The notes under the pieces were generated by a model that saw nothing but the letters and a program-made list of their open reading frames with translations, was not told the origin of the DNA and did not search any database. Made by a program: the position numbers and the translations under genes. From Synanceia verrucosa (lineage: Eukaryota > Chordata > Actinopteri > Perciformes > Synanceiidae): a stretch of DNA of 64,000 nt. Positions within the stretch are counted from its first letter, which is position 1. Every line of letters starts with the position of its first letter. Shown in pieces: positions 11,897-25,300 of this stretch. The stretch is from NCBI GenBank assembly GCA_029721515.1, contig CM056550.1:16677119-16741118 (forward strand), read 5' to 3'.

Positions 11897-12492
11897 TGAT
11901 GATGATGACAGAAACACTCCTGCACCAGCTGCTTAGAAAACTACCTGACCGGCCAAACGATCCTCCTCCTAAACTCCCTGGGATCAACTCTTTTCTATTT
12001 CTGTGCTCATGTGGATCAGGAACTTCCTCCTCTGCTGATTTTCCGTCACTGTTGTCTTCCTGGATTATTATTTACAACGTCTAGCTGCAGACAAACAAAC
12101 AACATGTCGCCATACAAAGAAAAAAAAACTCTCCTGGGTGTTTTTGTTCATTTTAATCGTAGTAGCAGTGAAAGCATCCTGAAACCAGCTCATCACTCAG
12201 TGAGGGGCTGGTTTCATGACTCCTGAGAAACTGTTTGTTTGTTTGTTTGTTTGTTTGTTGTTTTGCAGCAGCTTCTGGTTGGACTCTGCTGAGAGACTGA
12301 CTAATCCAGCCTCTCGGACCGTCTCTTCTCGCTCATGTTCAGTAGAAAAGGACTTCCTGTCAGCTGTTTTAGCACTTCAAGCTTTTCTCATGATGTCGGC
12401 ACATTTGTCATGTTTTCATGTCACTGACCAGAAATCTACTTATGATGGCGAATTAGGGCTGTAGTAGATTTATGAAGAAACTTTTCAAAGAA

Positions 12493-12498
12493 AATAAA
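12493..12498 (+). terminator. Candidate plekha1 polyadenylation signal
   Basis: This is the first AATAAA downstream of the plekha1 stop, about 600 bases after it. Other sites further on are possible. Confidence 0.4.
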
Positions 12499-15400
12499 TT
12501 TACAAGAAAAACAAACTTGGAAATGTACCATAAGAAAACTTGACTAGAGATTATAAATTCATGGATTTGTGAGACAAAATTATCTGATATTAAAGGCATA
12601 AATTTACAAAAAAAACTCAAATTTAATTTGACTTCAGCACAGCCTTTAAATTGACCACATTTATGTTAAACAGATTTTTTCTACCTCCATCACCTGCAGA
12701 TATTAACTGATCTGACTTCTGAAGAAAAGTGAAAATACTATTTATAAAATGCCAAAGCGTTGATTTTAACATAATTAATGTGAATCCAAAAACCTGAATT
12801 TTATCAAAGTGGATAGTTGTAAAAGTTGACGAGTTGCTTTTGATGCTGCTCTCTACAGTCAGGACATGTGTTCATGTGTTCATTGTTTTAGTTTCAGGAC
12901 GTGGCGAGACACCAAACCAAACTCACATTGATGATTCATTGTAAACGTTGCTGGTTGTGGGTGTTTCCTTCCCTTCTGATGTGCTTTTAGAGTTTGTTAT
13001 TTACAGCGAGGAAAATACACAGACGTATAGATATAGATATATCTACATATAGATGTTGTTCACTGACTTTTAGAGACACGTGTGCACGGCTGCATGCACA
13101 CAAACCCTTCCACTGCTCTTGTTCCCTGTTAAACACAAGCTGGGTAAAGTGCCTGCATTGAAAGATGGGCTGTTTTGACCCTTTTTAGTGTGTATTTGAT
13201 TCCAAAAACCTTGATCTCTGTTTATTAAAATACGTCAGAAAATGATCTGAACTGGATTCAGGTGTCTGTTTTGCTCACAGGACTGAGGAGACGTAAAACT
13301 TGAAATCACCGCGCAGATATTAGTTTCATACTTTTCTACAAAAGGCTCAGAAAAGCAGCTGACAGATATATTATTGATGTGTTTGTCTGGGACTATTTTC
13401 AGTTGTGGATTAATACATGTGATCTAGAAGAAAACTCTAACATATTTGTGTTTAGAGGACTGTTTTTATGATGTTTTCTGCCTTTTGTTATGAATAACAT
13501 TCAGGCCTGTCGAAGTCCACTAAGAGCTCCTCGGTGGGTTTTTAGTTTTGTTGTTTCTCTCCTCTTGTCCTCGCTGTCTTTCTCACAGCTCACCTGATCA
13601 TAATCTGCCATCAGTGCACCTGCCCACCAATCAATCAATCAATCAAGCCTCTTAAACCTGCTTCAGCCACTCTTTATCTCCTGCTAATCAAACTTCCCTG
13701 TCTGACATTGTTTGTCCAGAATGAGTGTTAAAAACAAGACGTTTTCTGATGCGAAAACAAAACACAGAACCTCAATTTTACATGTGTTTTATTTTTTATT
13801 GTTATTTAAATTTTATTTTATTCATTGATTGAAAACAACATTCCCAAATCTGAGTGAAAGAGGAATAATCTTATATAATCTGCCCCTTTACCCCAAAAAA
13901 GAAGTTAAATTAAAAAACAATAACAACACAATAAAAAGTGTAATAATAATAATAATAATAATGAAACACTTTCCATTTAAGTTCCCAAAATTCACTTCCT
14001 TGATTCATATCTTCATATTCATATTTTATTACTGAGAGTGACGTGTCAGAATTTTAAAGGAAGATATTTAGAAAGAAATATTGGAAAAGTAGAGAAAGTA
14101 ATATTGCACATGATATTCTGTCGTTGTGTTGTTTATGAATGGAATTATAGTGAAAATTGAAAATCTCTTTTTTGCTCAAGAACTCCTGGGTCCACTTTGA
14201 ACACCTCTACAATCATGATGCAGTATTCTAGGAAGAAAACCTGCTTTTATTGTGTTTTAACTCCGCTCAGATGAACATGGCCGGATCAGATCTGCGGCTG
14301 CTGGAAGTCATCAGTCTCACCTCTTCTCAGGCGGTTTGTCCTGGTTTATGGCAACAGGAAGTCTTCGCTCTTCATTCTTCATGCTGCTTCTCATCAGGTG
14401 GACGCTCTCCAGATAAACTCTTCTGCGGCTCGTTAGGTTTGAGCTGTTGGACGCCGGCTGCAGAGCGTCAGTCCCACGGCATCCTAACATGCTGCCGTCA
14501 TGTGTGATGAAGACTTTAATGTGAGCTCAGATTCCTTTTAGCAGCTGTTCTCTTTATTTCTGTGAAATCCAACCATTGTTGTTCCTCAGCGGAGCGATGA
14601 ATCCCACTGAATCGCTGTTTGACTGCTCTCTGTGGGAAATGTTGAATATTTGTCCCAATCAGTGACCTTTGAAGCTGGTTTTCTATGAGAAAGGACAGAT
14701 GCATGATGGGTAGGTGGCAAGATGACCTGAAGGAAACCGTGACGTGGTAGCCGATCACATCTGGGATGGATTTATTGGGAATAAATGCACATTAATGCTT
14801 CAGGGTGCTGGTGCGGTGCATGATGGTTTTCACTGAAAATGCCTCTTAGTCACAAACATCACACTGTGACTAACAACTAGCTCATGCTGAAGCTACTTCC
14901 TGTGAACCCAAACTGTCCATGCAGCCTACATCTAAACACGACCTCCACATTATGTAACATCTGTTCTCCTCCAGCTGTTACAGTCAAACACATTTCCAAA
15001 TCAGGTTTGGTTAATGATGACGGCCGAGGAACTCCCCAGTACGACCCTCGATTATTTATTCCTGAGGGGAAGCGGCCAAACGTCCAGATGTTTCCCTCAA
15101 TGGAGTCTGATATCAGAAAACATTTCAGAGCTTTCAGACATTTTTGGAGTCATTTCCTGTATTTACAGAAATAGAAAACTGAAGGTACTCCTTCCACTCT
15201 AATGTTTAAACCTTTAAGTCCAGTTTTTCTGCACTGACACTTTCAGCTGTTGAAATTCACAATATCTGCAGCTGAAAATAAATCAAGTGAAATGAGAAAC
15301 ATATTTTGAAACTGAGCCTCTGAAGAGCCACGGTCATTTATTTTACATTTTTCAAGCCAAGAGCTCCTGACAGCTCTGAAAATTAAACTTTGCTCATTGT

Positions 15401-16799
15401 TCTGAAACTATTTCATGTTCTTAGCGTGCTGTAAAAGTTCTCAAATGACACAACGATGGGTCACAAACATGGCAGAAAGGCACCGTTAATGGCTCTTTTG
15501 GAGCAGCTTTGCTTTTAGTCTCATAAAATCAAAGATGAAGTTTGGTGAAAGTAGAAAGAGGCTTCCAGTCAGGTCGTCCTGATCTCAGGCTAAACTTACA
15601 CAACCTGCCGTCTCCTTGTGAGGCTTTATCGAGGCTGGACTCGGTCTGACGAATGGGAGGGAGGAGGGATTTAAGGTTCAGGTTTGAAACGAGGAGCTTC
15701 AGATTTCAGAGGAAAAGCTCCATGTGTTCGTTCTCAGAGAAGAAAACAGGCTGAATAATGGATGGTGATGCTGTCCAGAAGCCTCAAAGCAAAATGCTGC
15801 TGTGACATGACCTCAGGCCTGATGATGCACCTTCATCTCAGGTGGACCTACCTGGTTCAGACCTGGTTCAGACCAGGTCAGGGTTCGTCTAAGTCCACGG
15901 CTGTTTTCATTGAGACGCACAGGTTCAGGAAGTACTTTCTGATGTTCATCTGGAGACGCCTCTGTTTGTCTTCATTCACATCAAAACTCTGGTGGTATTT
16001 TTGTGATTTCTCAGTCGCTTGAAACTAAATTCTGCGGAGCGTCTCTGGTGTGACGTGAGGAGGACTTCAGAGTGTTTGGACGGATGGGAGGAGGCCTGAG
16101 TCATCACAAACACATGTACATGTACACAAACACAGACACACACAGCTGCATGTTCACTAAAGCCAACTGTGACTTTGTTGTTGTCTTTTTCACGCTGTCT
16201 CTCAATCCAAGTCAGACACGCACATCCATAAATCAAGACATTATTGGTGCCTGACTCAACATGAGAGGAATTAGCTTGATGTTTCACACACACACACACA
16301 CACACACAGACTCATTTTATGTCTGTCAGATATGAATTATGACTCATTTTACAAACATGACTCACATTTTAGAATGTATGTTTCCAAAATGAACTCATGA
16401 ACTTGGAATCTGAACACAACTGATAACAGATCAGTTATTAAATGAATCTACTGGCCAAGAAAAAACAACTTCTTACTGCAGTTTCATGTGAGTTTCATCG
16501 AAAAATAAAAAGCATGGTAAATGTTATTAAATGACTTTCTTCTGTGAAATCAGCTCCCTGCAGGTCCTGGTCTGGATACAAACCTGTTACACAATGCAAA
16601 CTGCTTTATTGTTCAGAAATGTGATTAAACGGTCCTGCAACCAATAAATGTTCCTTTTTAAAGTATCATGCGTCAGCAAATGAAACGTCCAGCACGTCAC
16701 GCTGCCTCTGCTATTTATTAGTATTAATACAGAACAGAGTTCAGTGCCTTAAAAACACACTTTTGGCAAAAGCTGTATCTGCTAAATTGTTCCTTATGC

Positions 16800-17105
16800 T
16801 GTTGGACCCTGTGAGCTACTTCAGTGACTCTTAGAGTCCCTTCATGAACCTGGAAGACTCCTTGAAGGATCCATGAAGTTGATCAAGACTCCTTGGACCA
16901 TCTTAAGGACTAGTGGAGTCCCTTACAAGAAGGAACCATGGAACCCGTTCAAAGACCAGCAGAACCACTCAAAGGACCCGTGTGGCTCCTCAGAGACCAC
17001 TAGATCACCTTCAAGCCTCATCGGATCAAAGTATCCGCCCTGAATTCCCTCAAAGAACCCTGGAGACCTTTTAAAGAACCTCCTCCAGGAGCTCGAGGAA
17101 CTACA
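16800..17105. repeat. Degenerate internally repetitive sequence
   Basis: Short words such as GGACT..GAGTCCC, ACTCCTTG, CTCAAAG and GAACC recur irregularly over about 300 bases, with many small palindromic words (GACTCTTAGAGTCC, CCTTGAAGG). It looks like a decayed minisatellite. No function is recognised. Confidence 0.4.
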
Positions 17106-17814
17106 GCGAACATACGCACACCTTCCTCCTTAGAGTCTTGAGATCATCATCTCCATGGCGATGAGGGTGGCAACGTCAACACACACAAACAGAGAGACGG
17201 AGATGGATGAGAATGGGTTCTGCTGATCAGCCCTGAGGGTTCAGAGCGATCTAAACATGCCTCATGTGTTCTACATCATGTAAAGACAGTACAGTTTGTA
17301 CGGATGAAAATAAACAATATGACGTGTTCAGCTGTGCAGGCTGGATGAAGAGCCATTAGACTGAGTTTCATTGAGTGCCAAATACCGTGACGTCACATTT
17401 GATGTCATCAAATTCAATTTTTAATGATGTTTTCAGTCACTGTATTGACTTGGCTCCCTGACTGGAAAAATCAATTGTTGCACAGCAGCTCTCACTGATG
17501 GAGGTCAACGGGAGCGTGCAGCAGTGCACATAAAGTTTAGACATGGAGGACACAGTTTTAGTTCAACTTGTTTTGGTTTTCAGCTTGTGCTGAAAGAGGA
17601 AAAACTGAATAAAACTCTGTGCTAATGGAACAGGTCTGATGGGAGGAAGTGGAAACAGGTGAGCAGGTGGAAGTGATGGTCAGGTGACTGGGACAGGTGG
17701 AGAATACCTGGGAACAGACCGAAACTATTGAGCAGTCTGATCTGAATCAGAATCACTGGAACCATCTGCGTCTGCAGTTTCATTTATTATCTCCAGACTT
17801 TGTTGCACAGTGTT

Positions 17815-17849
<35 letters not shown>

Positions 17850-17994
17850 GTATAAAGGAAAACAGCATCAAAATACTGAAATAAAAAAAGGTTTTTGTAA
17901 CGTCTCAGTGAGTTCCCAGCATGCAGCTGGTCGCTCCATCAGCCCTCCTCCCTCCAGACGTCACACCAACCTCCTCCCGGCTTCATCCTGCAGC

Positions 17995-18002
17995 TTTTAT
18001 AA
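17995..18002 (+). promoter_or_regulatory. Possible TATA-like element of htra1
   Basis: TTTTATAA lies about 107 bases before the htra1 start codon. A transcription start a short distance downstream would give a short 5' UTR. The element is weak and unsupported by other evidence. Confidence 0.3.
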
Positions 18003-18108
18003 CCTGGACTGAAGTTCCTCTTCATCACTTTGTTTCTGCAGGAAACCACTTGAAACCCTCAGACCTTAACTAGTCCCTCCAGGTTCAGGTCCAGGTCCAG
18101 GTGCCATC

Positions 18109-18574
18109 ATGCGTCTCCAGCTCGTCCTGTGCGTAACGGTGCTGCTCTCCTGCCCGCCTCTGCTCGCCGGGTCGCGAATAGCCAAGCGCTTCGCCATCGG
18201 CTGCCCGGAGAAGTGCGACAAGTCGAGGTGCGCGCCGATCCCCGCGGACTGCCTGGCCGGAGACGTGCTGGACAGCTGCGACTGCTGCCCGGTGTGCGCG
18301 TCCGGCGAGGGCGAGCAGTGCGGCGGCACCGGACACCGCGAGTGCGCCGAGGGGATGGAGTGCGTAGTGAGCGACGGCGTGGAGGTGTCCGCCACCGTGA
18401 GGCGGCGGGGCAAGGCCGGCGTGTGCTCGTGCACCAGCTCCGACCCGGTGTGCGGCAGCGACGGCGTCTCCTACCGCAACATCTGCGAGCTAAAGCGCGT
18501 CAGCAACCGAGCAATGAAGCTGCAGCAGCCGCCTGTGATTTTCATCCAGAGAGGAGTGTGCGGGAAAGGTGAGC

Positions 18575-18611
<37 letters not shown>

Positions 18612-19120
18612 ACTGAACTTTGTTCAAGTCTCTTTCCTCCTCAAATCTGTCAGATAATCCATTTTAATGCCTGTTTTTGGCTCATTAATGCACTATCAGG
18701 ACTGCAGAAAGGTAAGTTTGCTTTTACTCTCATTTTCACATTTTATCATCATCCTGTGACTATGGTTGCTGATCACATCTGTTAGTGCTGCTTTAATATG
18801 TGCCATCAGAAACCTGTGGTGACCTCAGGGTCCACACAGTGGACTGCAGTGACACCAGTGTTTCAGGCCATGTTGCAGCTTTAAAATGTTGTTTTAATGC
18901 TTTTAGCAGTGACAGCTTCACTGCTCAATGACTGAAATGAACCACAGGATTAGAAACTGATCTCTGGTCCATCATCGTCCTTCGTCCTTCTCTCCTCTTC
19001 CTCTTTCTCTGGCATCTCTCCATTTGCTGATCAGTCAGATTTACATCAGAGCCTCACTGCACCAAACTCTAAAAATGGGCTTGTTTTCCACCTCTCTCTC
19101 TCTCTCTGAGGATTGTGTGT

Positions 19121-19151
<31 letters not shown>

Positions 19152-19160
19152 ATTGTGTGT

Positions 19161-19200
<40 letters not shown>

Positions 19201-19323
19201 TCCTCATGTTATCTTAACAAGGTCATGGTGTCTTGAAATCAGTCCAGCAGGTCCTGAGTTCCTCCACTGTGCTGCAAAAACAAACAGTGTTCCCCTGAGA
19301 GAGTCGAGCAAACACACACACAC

Positions 19324-19363
<40 letters not shown>

Positions 19364-22300
19364 GCACGCACGCACGCACGCACACGCACACACACACACA
19401 CGCACACACACACGTTGTGAAGCTGCAGCTGTGAACACACCAGTTTTCTGAGGGTCTCTCCTCTCGTTTCCTGCATTGTTTCTTATCATCCAATCATTCA
19501 TTTTCCTCTCTTTCTTCATGCTCTCCTCCCTCTCCTTATTTCCTCCCTTCCTCTCCACCTTCCTCAAGGAAAGGAAAGAGGAGATGAGGAGCTTTTTCTT
19601 CTCGTCTGTCAAACCTGATAGAGTGGTAGAGGAAGACCTCTCTTTAGTGTCTCTCCTCTCCCTCCATCTCTTCTAAGATCGGTTTGTGTCATCACTTCTC
19701 TGAGGATTTGAAGGAGAGAAATGTGGAAACTGTCAGCGTGGCTCTCCCTACTTTAACTCCTCTGTGATGATTCATATCTTGGATCTCATTGGTCGGTTGT
19801 GTAACTTCCTAACAGAGGCAGATCTGGGTCAGTTTAGGTTATTTAACCTAGTTTTAATCTTTTAATATTTCTGCTTCCTGTACAGACATGCAGCTCTTTG
19901 ACAGACATGGAAACAGCATCAAGAAAACACAGTGACACAGTGAGGAATGTGTCCCAGTTCAGGCTCGTCCAGCTCTTGATGAGATCTCACATTAAAGTTC
20001 AGACAGGATCGAAATGTTTGAGCTGCGTTCAGGAACATTCAGTGAACAATTTATCAGCTTCATTCATAGTCCGCTGCTTTGAACTCTCCTTGCTGGTGCG
20101 TTCAGGGACACGGCCGTCTCAGCAGTGATGATCAAAGCGTACATGAACCCTCAGTAGGTTTGCAGCGCTGTTACCGGCACCTGCAGCATGTTTGAGGTGG
20201 AGAAGTCTGACTGCCTCCATTCAGTTCACATCAAAGCTGCAGCAGCTGGCGCTGCACTAATCCTCCACCCAAACACTCATAAACACACCGAACGCCCACA
20301 ACCAACAGCTGAGGAGGACGTCCTCAGAGAACCTGAGGCGTAAAGTTCAGTCAGGTGAGACTCTGCTGAGTTTGAGGATGTACATTGAATATAAATGTTT
20401 ATAAATGAAGCATACTTTATGATTGTAATTAGTTGTTTTGTCTCTAAAATGTCTGTGTTCTTCCTCAAAAGTCTCAAATATATTCAGTTTGCTATCACAG
20501 AAGAGGAAAAACAGAAATCAGAAAATGTGCACATTTAATAAATATTCAAATTCATTCTCAAACTAGTTAGTAAACTAATCGATAAATCATTCCAGCTCGA
20601 AATATCTTGATTCCTACGTGTCTGTGAGAAGATCTGAAAAGAGATTAAAACAGATTTAACCCCAACACTTTGTCCTCTTTCTCATGCATGAACAGCAAAA
20701 TTTAAAAAAACACACAAATGACTTTTAAGAAACATAATAAACATAAATCAGTGCTTTAGTTCGCTTAAAGTGTAATCATATTATCATTATGAACTAATTA
20801 TCAATCAGCACTCCGGCCTGTTGAAAGTTTCTCCTGCATGCTGGAGACGAGGAATGTCCCGTTGGTGAAACGTCCCTGGTTGTTTTTGGCTTCGCTGCTG
20901 TGCAGATTGTAAAAGCACTCAAACACTGATATGGAGCACAGTGTTCAGACGTGTTGAAGCCATGAGAGGCTCTCACTGCTTAGAAAAAGAGCAAAGAAAG
21001 AAGGAGCTGTGACAGACTGTGAAGCAGAAACAGGGTTATGTAAGGTGACAGCAGCAGCTCTGTTTGGATGGATGGATGGACTCCTCTTTTTTCTAACCAT
21101 CTCCAGACCTGCAGGTCCTTCACACTGACCCTCTCTTTCCTCCCTGCAGCTCAGCAGAACCCCGACAGTCTTCGCTACAAGTACAACTTCATCGCTGACG
21201 TGGTGGAGAAGATCGCCCCCGCTGTCGTTCATATCGAACTTTACCGCAAGTAAGAAAAAAAACACCTGAACGACGAACATTGTTTGGTTCATAAAATGTC
21301 AGAAAACTGTGAAATCAGTGGTGGATCAGTGTTTCCCAAAGCCCATCATAGAGGAGCAGAGAAAACAGAAAACATTTAAGAAGCTGGAATCAAACCAACT
21401 AATCAATTATCACAACCAATAGGTCATGTGATTAGCTCTACAACAACACCACCTCTTTCTAGACTGAAAGGCGAAATATAAATGGGATGAGAGTGGGGAT
21501 TAAGACATTGAATCATCTGAAGATTCCTGGTGAAATGAGCGATCGATTGGCTGATCAATGATCAATACGACACTGACTTCAGGTCAGCTGTTGGTGTTTG
21601 TGGTGCTAAAATGACAGACGTGTTCGAGCTGCTGGCGTGTCGGTAGAGTCAGTTCGTTCAGGATCACCTCTTAACTCTTAGTTCTTCAGTTCTTAGGGAG
21701 CACACATTCATGTCTTCAAGTCCTCATGTCTTCATGTCCTCACGTCTCCATGTCTTCATGTCCTCACGTCTTCATGTCTTCTTGTCCTCACGTCGTCTCT
21801 TCTTGTCTCTGCTCAGGATGATCTTCTCGAAGCGGGAGGTGGCGGTCGCCAGCGGCTCTGGATTTGTGGTGTCGGAGGACGGACTGATCGTCACCAACGC
21901 CCACGTGGTCGCTAACAAGCACCGGGTCAAGGTGACCATGACCTCCCGCTCTGTGTTTCACAGGTAATAATTAAAAAAGATGAAGAACTGAATCGTATGA
22001 ATATGAGCGACATGTTTCCTCCAGGTGGAGCTGAAGAGCGGAGCCTCGTTCGACGCCAAGATCCAGGATGTGGATGAGAAGGCCGACATCGCTCTGATCA
22101 AGATCGATGCACCGGTGAGCGTCTGGATGAATGAATGAATGAATGAATTGCTGCTTCTTATTCCTCTTTTTATTGTCTTTTTGTCTCCTGGAACTGATGG
22201 AGGACACATCTGATCGATTCATTGATTTGATTGTGACAAAACGCTTTCAAATGATGAAAATTCATCCAGAGATTTAGCGTAAAATAAGGTGATATTTGTT

Positions 22301-25300
22301 TTGAAACTTGTTTTTCTCAGCTCTCTAGAAGCTTCCTCTCCTTGTTTCTCTGCTTTTGTTTTGCAAAATAAATTCAGGTATTTATTCCTTTTTGGAAAAT
22401 CTGCTTCTCATGAGCATTCCTGAAATGGAAAGCCTGGTTTTTATTTCAGCTCAGTGGGATAATTGAAACGAGGTGCCTCAGCAGAATAATATCATGACTC
22501 ATGAAAGTGGATATCTGTGGAGTGGTGGGAAGACGGAGGGAATCTTTTCATGTGGGTCATTTTCTCTTTCTGGACAGATCGGCTCGGTTCAGGAGGAGTT
22601 TCCACAAAATCTGGAAAACACTTAGACACTGTCAGAGCTGCAGCATCCTGCACAAACGTTATGGCTATAAATAGAAATACCAAAGTGCTCCAACAGATCA
22701 TCTTTCCAAAACCGAAGTGTTTCCCTCCTCCAGTCGTCTGGAGGGTTCAGACCTGACACACAAACATCTTTATGCCATCAGTGGATGCAGATTTTTGGGC
22801 TGGGAAGATGTTAGAACAGAAACATCATCACAACCAAACAGCTGTTTCTTTTCACCAGTCTGTAACATCTGCACACATGAACCCGCAGAAAATAGAAATC
22901 ACATTCAGTGTCTGCACTGACGCTGAAAATCTCCACAAAGCAGCAACGATGCATTTTCAAACTGACACTCAGTGGAGCTCACTGCTCTGGTCAGCAGGCT
23001 AAAAATCCAAACATGGACTTAAACAAACAGAGGCGGAGACGCTGCAGGATGTGAGTTCATGTTTGCCGGTCAGGCGGAGGCAGTCGTGGTTTTCCTCAGC
23101 CCTCCTCACATCATCCCAACACAGAATAGGGTCATCATCTTCACTTCTAAGAGCCTCATCTGAAATAACTGCACAGTCTGAGCAGCACAGGTCTACCTGT
23201 GCAGGTCACTGATACAAAACAAAGCAGAGTGTTTGCAGACGAGTCGCTGCATGTTCAGAGCAGATAAGCTTCATAACTTTTTTCTCCTCCCTGCAAATTC
23301 TTGTGGTCTCGACACGACCCAGACTGCCTCCTTGTGATCTTTTGATAAACCTTGTGAACACACTGGAGCGTTTAGTGTTGTGGGGTGAAGCGTACCACTC
23401 ATTCCAGCTCGACTTTTCAAGCACCGTATTTAAACTGCTCTCAGCTGATTCAACAGGTCCGTACAGGTACTACTGATCCTGTCACTGACTCTGATAGAGG
23501 TAGAGCTGCTGCTGCAGACACTTTCAGCTCAGCAGAAAGTGAATAAAATAAGCTGAATTATTGTCCTCTGTAGAGTCAAATATTGTGTCTGTTTGAGAGT
23601 CGTTCTTTCTGGAAAGACAAATTGCTCGCAGGCAGTGAAGAGGAAGATCCTCGTTACGTAAAGTCCAAACTATCTGCATGGCTGTGATGATGGTTAACGG
23701 ACCTGAAAGCGTCTGTAAGCTGTAGGCTTCATGTGAACGATGAATGGATGAATGGATGGAGATAATGAGGAGAAGAAGAAGGCAGCAGGGATGAACACTG
23801 CTTTGTTTCCTCTTGTGGTTTCATGTTTGACGGTTGTTAAATTGTGGCTGAACATGGAGTCGCTGCTTTGTGACAAAGTGCTGTCGTCCTGGAAACCGCC
23901 GACTGAGTGACAAACATGGCCGCTGTGGCGGTGGGCGGAGCTCAGCGGGCTGCGTGTCGGTGAACTTCTGGTTGTGGTTCAGTGCAGAGAAACAGAGGAG
24001 CTTTATGTTGAGCTGAATGAGTCCAGACTTTATGTTCTCTATGTGCTGCAGGCCTCATCAGAACAGCTAGAGCAACTTCCCTTTGGGCTTTTATTATATA
24101 AGCATCAATCCATTTATCAAAAAAAAACATTATCTGCAGGAGAAATGTGGTCAGCGGTGGCGTCATTGGACCTATTTTAGGAGGTCTGAAGCCCCCCTGG
24201 AATAATTCGTGGATGAAATTTCGTTAAAAGTTGGGCTGATGAGTACTTGGGGTGACATGGAAACATGTTTGTTCACATCCTGTGCATCTCTTTGGGGCTA
24301 AGCCCCCTCATGCTTAAAAACTAGTGAGGCCCCTGGTGATGAGGGTGTATAGAAAGCACTGAATGAACAATATTTTTTTTTAAAGAAGTAAAAATGCATC
24401 ACTTTGTCTAAATAATAATACAGATGTGACACAGTGGTAGGCATGGCATGGTGATATGTCAAATAAGATATCACAACATTAAGAAAAATATGTAGCAAAT
24501 AATACACAATTACAAATAATAAAATAGAATATATTTTTTAATTTATCCCTCATTGGGGTAAATTGCAAATTAAATGTTAATTAAGCACAATTATCAGCAA
24601 AATAAAATGTGTTTTACTACTGATACTATTATACATTGAATTCTGTAATAATATTACTAATAAATCAGAAGCCTTGATAAAGTCAAAAAAAGCTTTACTC
24701 GTGTAGCTGGTGAAGGTTAAATGAACTATGATGCATCATTTATTGTTTGGTTAAATGGGCAGTTTCTTCAGTGGAGTCCTCCACATCTGGACACATTTCT
24801 TTAAATCTGAAGTACATTTAAAGTGATTTAAACCTTTTAATGATGGTTTGAAGTGTTACTGCATGGAAGCGTTAAAAATGAGCACATCATAGAGATATGA
24901 GATATAGAGAATGCACACTTTTTATTTTTTTGTTTTGCTCCATTATCTGACTCACCCAGACACACCGAGGCGTTGGTCATGTACCGATGAGTCGAGCATA
25001 CCTGTGGTTTCTAGATTTTCACACCAATCAATCAAAGTGAGAGAGAGTTTAGATTTGTCTTCATCACTCCACAGCTGCCCTGAGTAAAACACATCTGTCA
25101 CATCTGTTCATTCATTCATCCTTCCCTCCTCTTTGTCCAGTCATACAGTACGTCTCTCTCTCTTACTAAACACAGATAAAGTGGGTCAGAGTCTCAGGCT
25201 CGTTACTTAACAGAGGAAATGGGCCACATGTGTCCGTCATCACGCTTGGTGGAGCTGCTGAAAGTTGGATGCAAACATCACGGCTGCTATATGTCTGTTT

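Larger units (their letters stand above)
11897..18108. other. plekha1 3' UTR and plekha1-htra1 intergenic region
   Basis: This region holds the plekha1 3' UTR and about 5.5 kb without any gene I recognise. A candidate polyadenylation hexamer (AATAAA) lies at 12493-12498. The open frames are short, compositionally random and lack splice support. Small simple repeats include TTTG units at 12232-12258, AATC units at 13627-13646, and (CA)n at 16285-16308 and 17816-17846. A degenerate internally repetitive stretch lies at 16800-17105. No ARMS2-like gene is visible between plekha1 and htra1; ARMS2 is known only from primates. Confidence 0.7.

Noticed and set aside
14250..15202. Several 60-96 codon frames in the plekha1-htra1 spacer, possible ARMS2-like gene
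   Set aside because: No recognisable domain, codon bias or splice partner. ARMS2 is known only from primates.
18066..18572. Overlapping open frames of 83-147 codons on both strands across htra1 exon 1
   Set aside because: They are shadows of the CpG-rich htra1 frame. They are arginine/alanine-rich and have no domain or splice logic.
19115..19612. Frames of up to 129 codons encoding CVCVCV or THTHTH runs
   Set aside because: These are translations of CA/GT microsatellites. Equivalent frames at 1142, 1860, 2589, 15976 and 58188 were rejected for the same reason.
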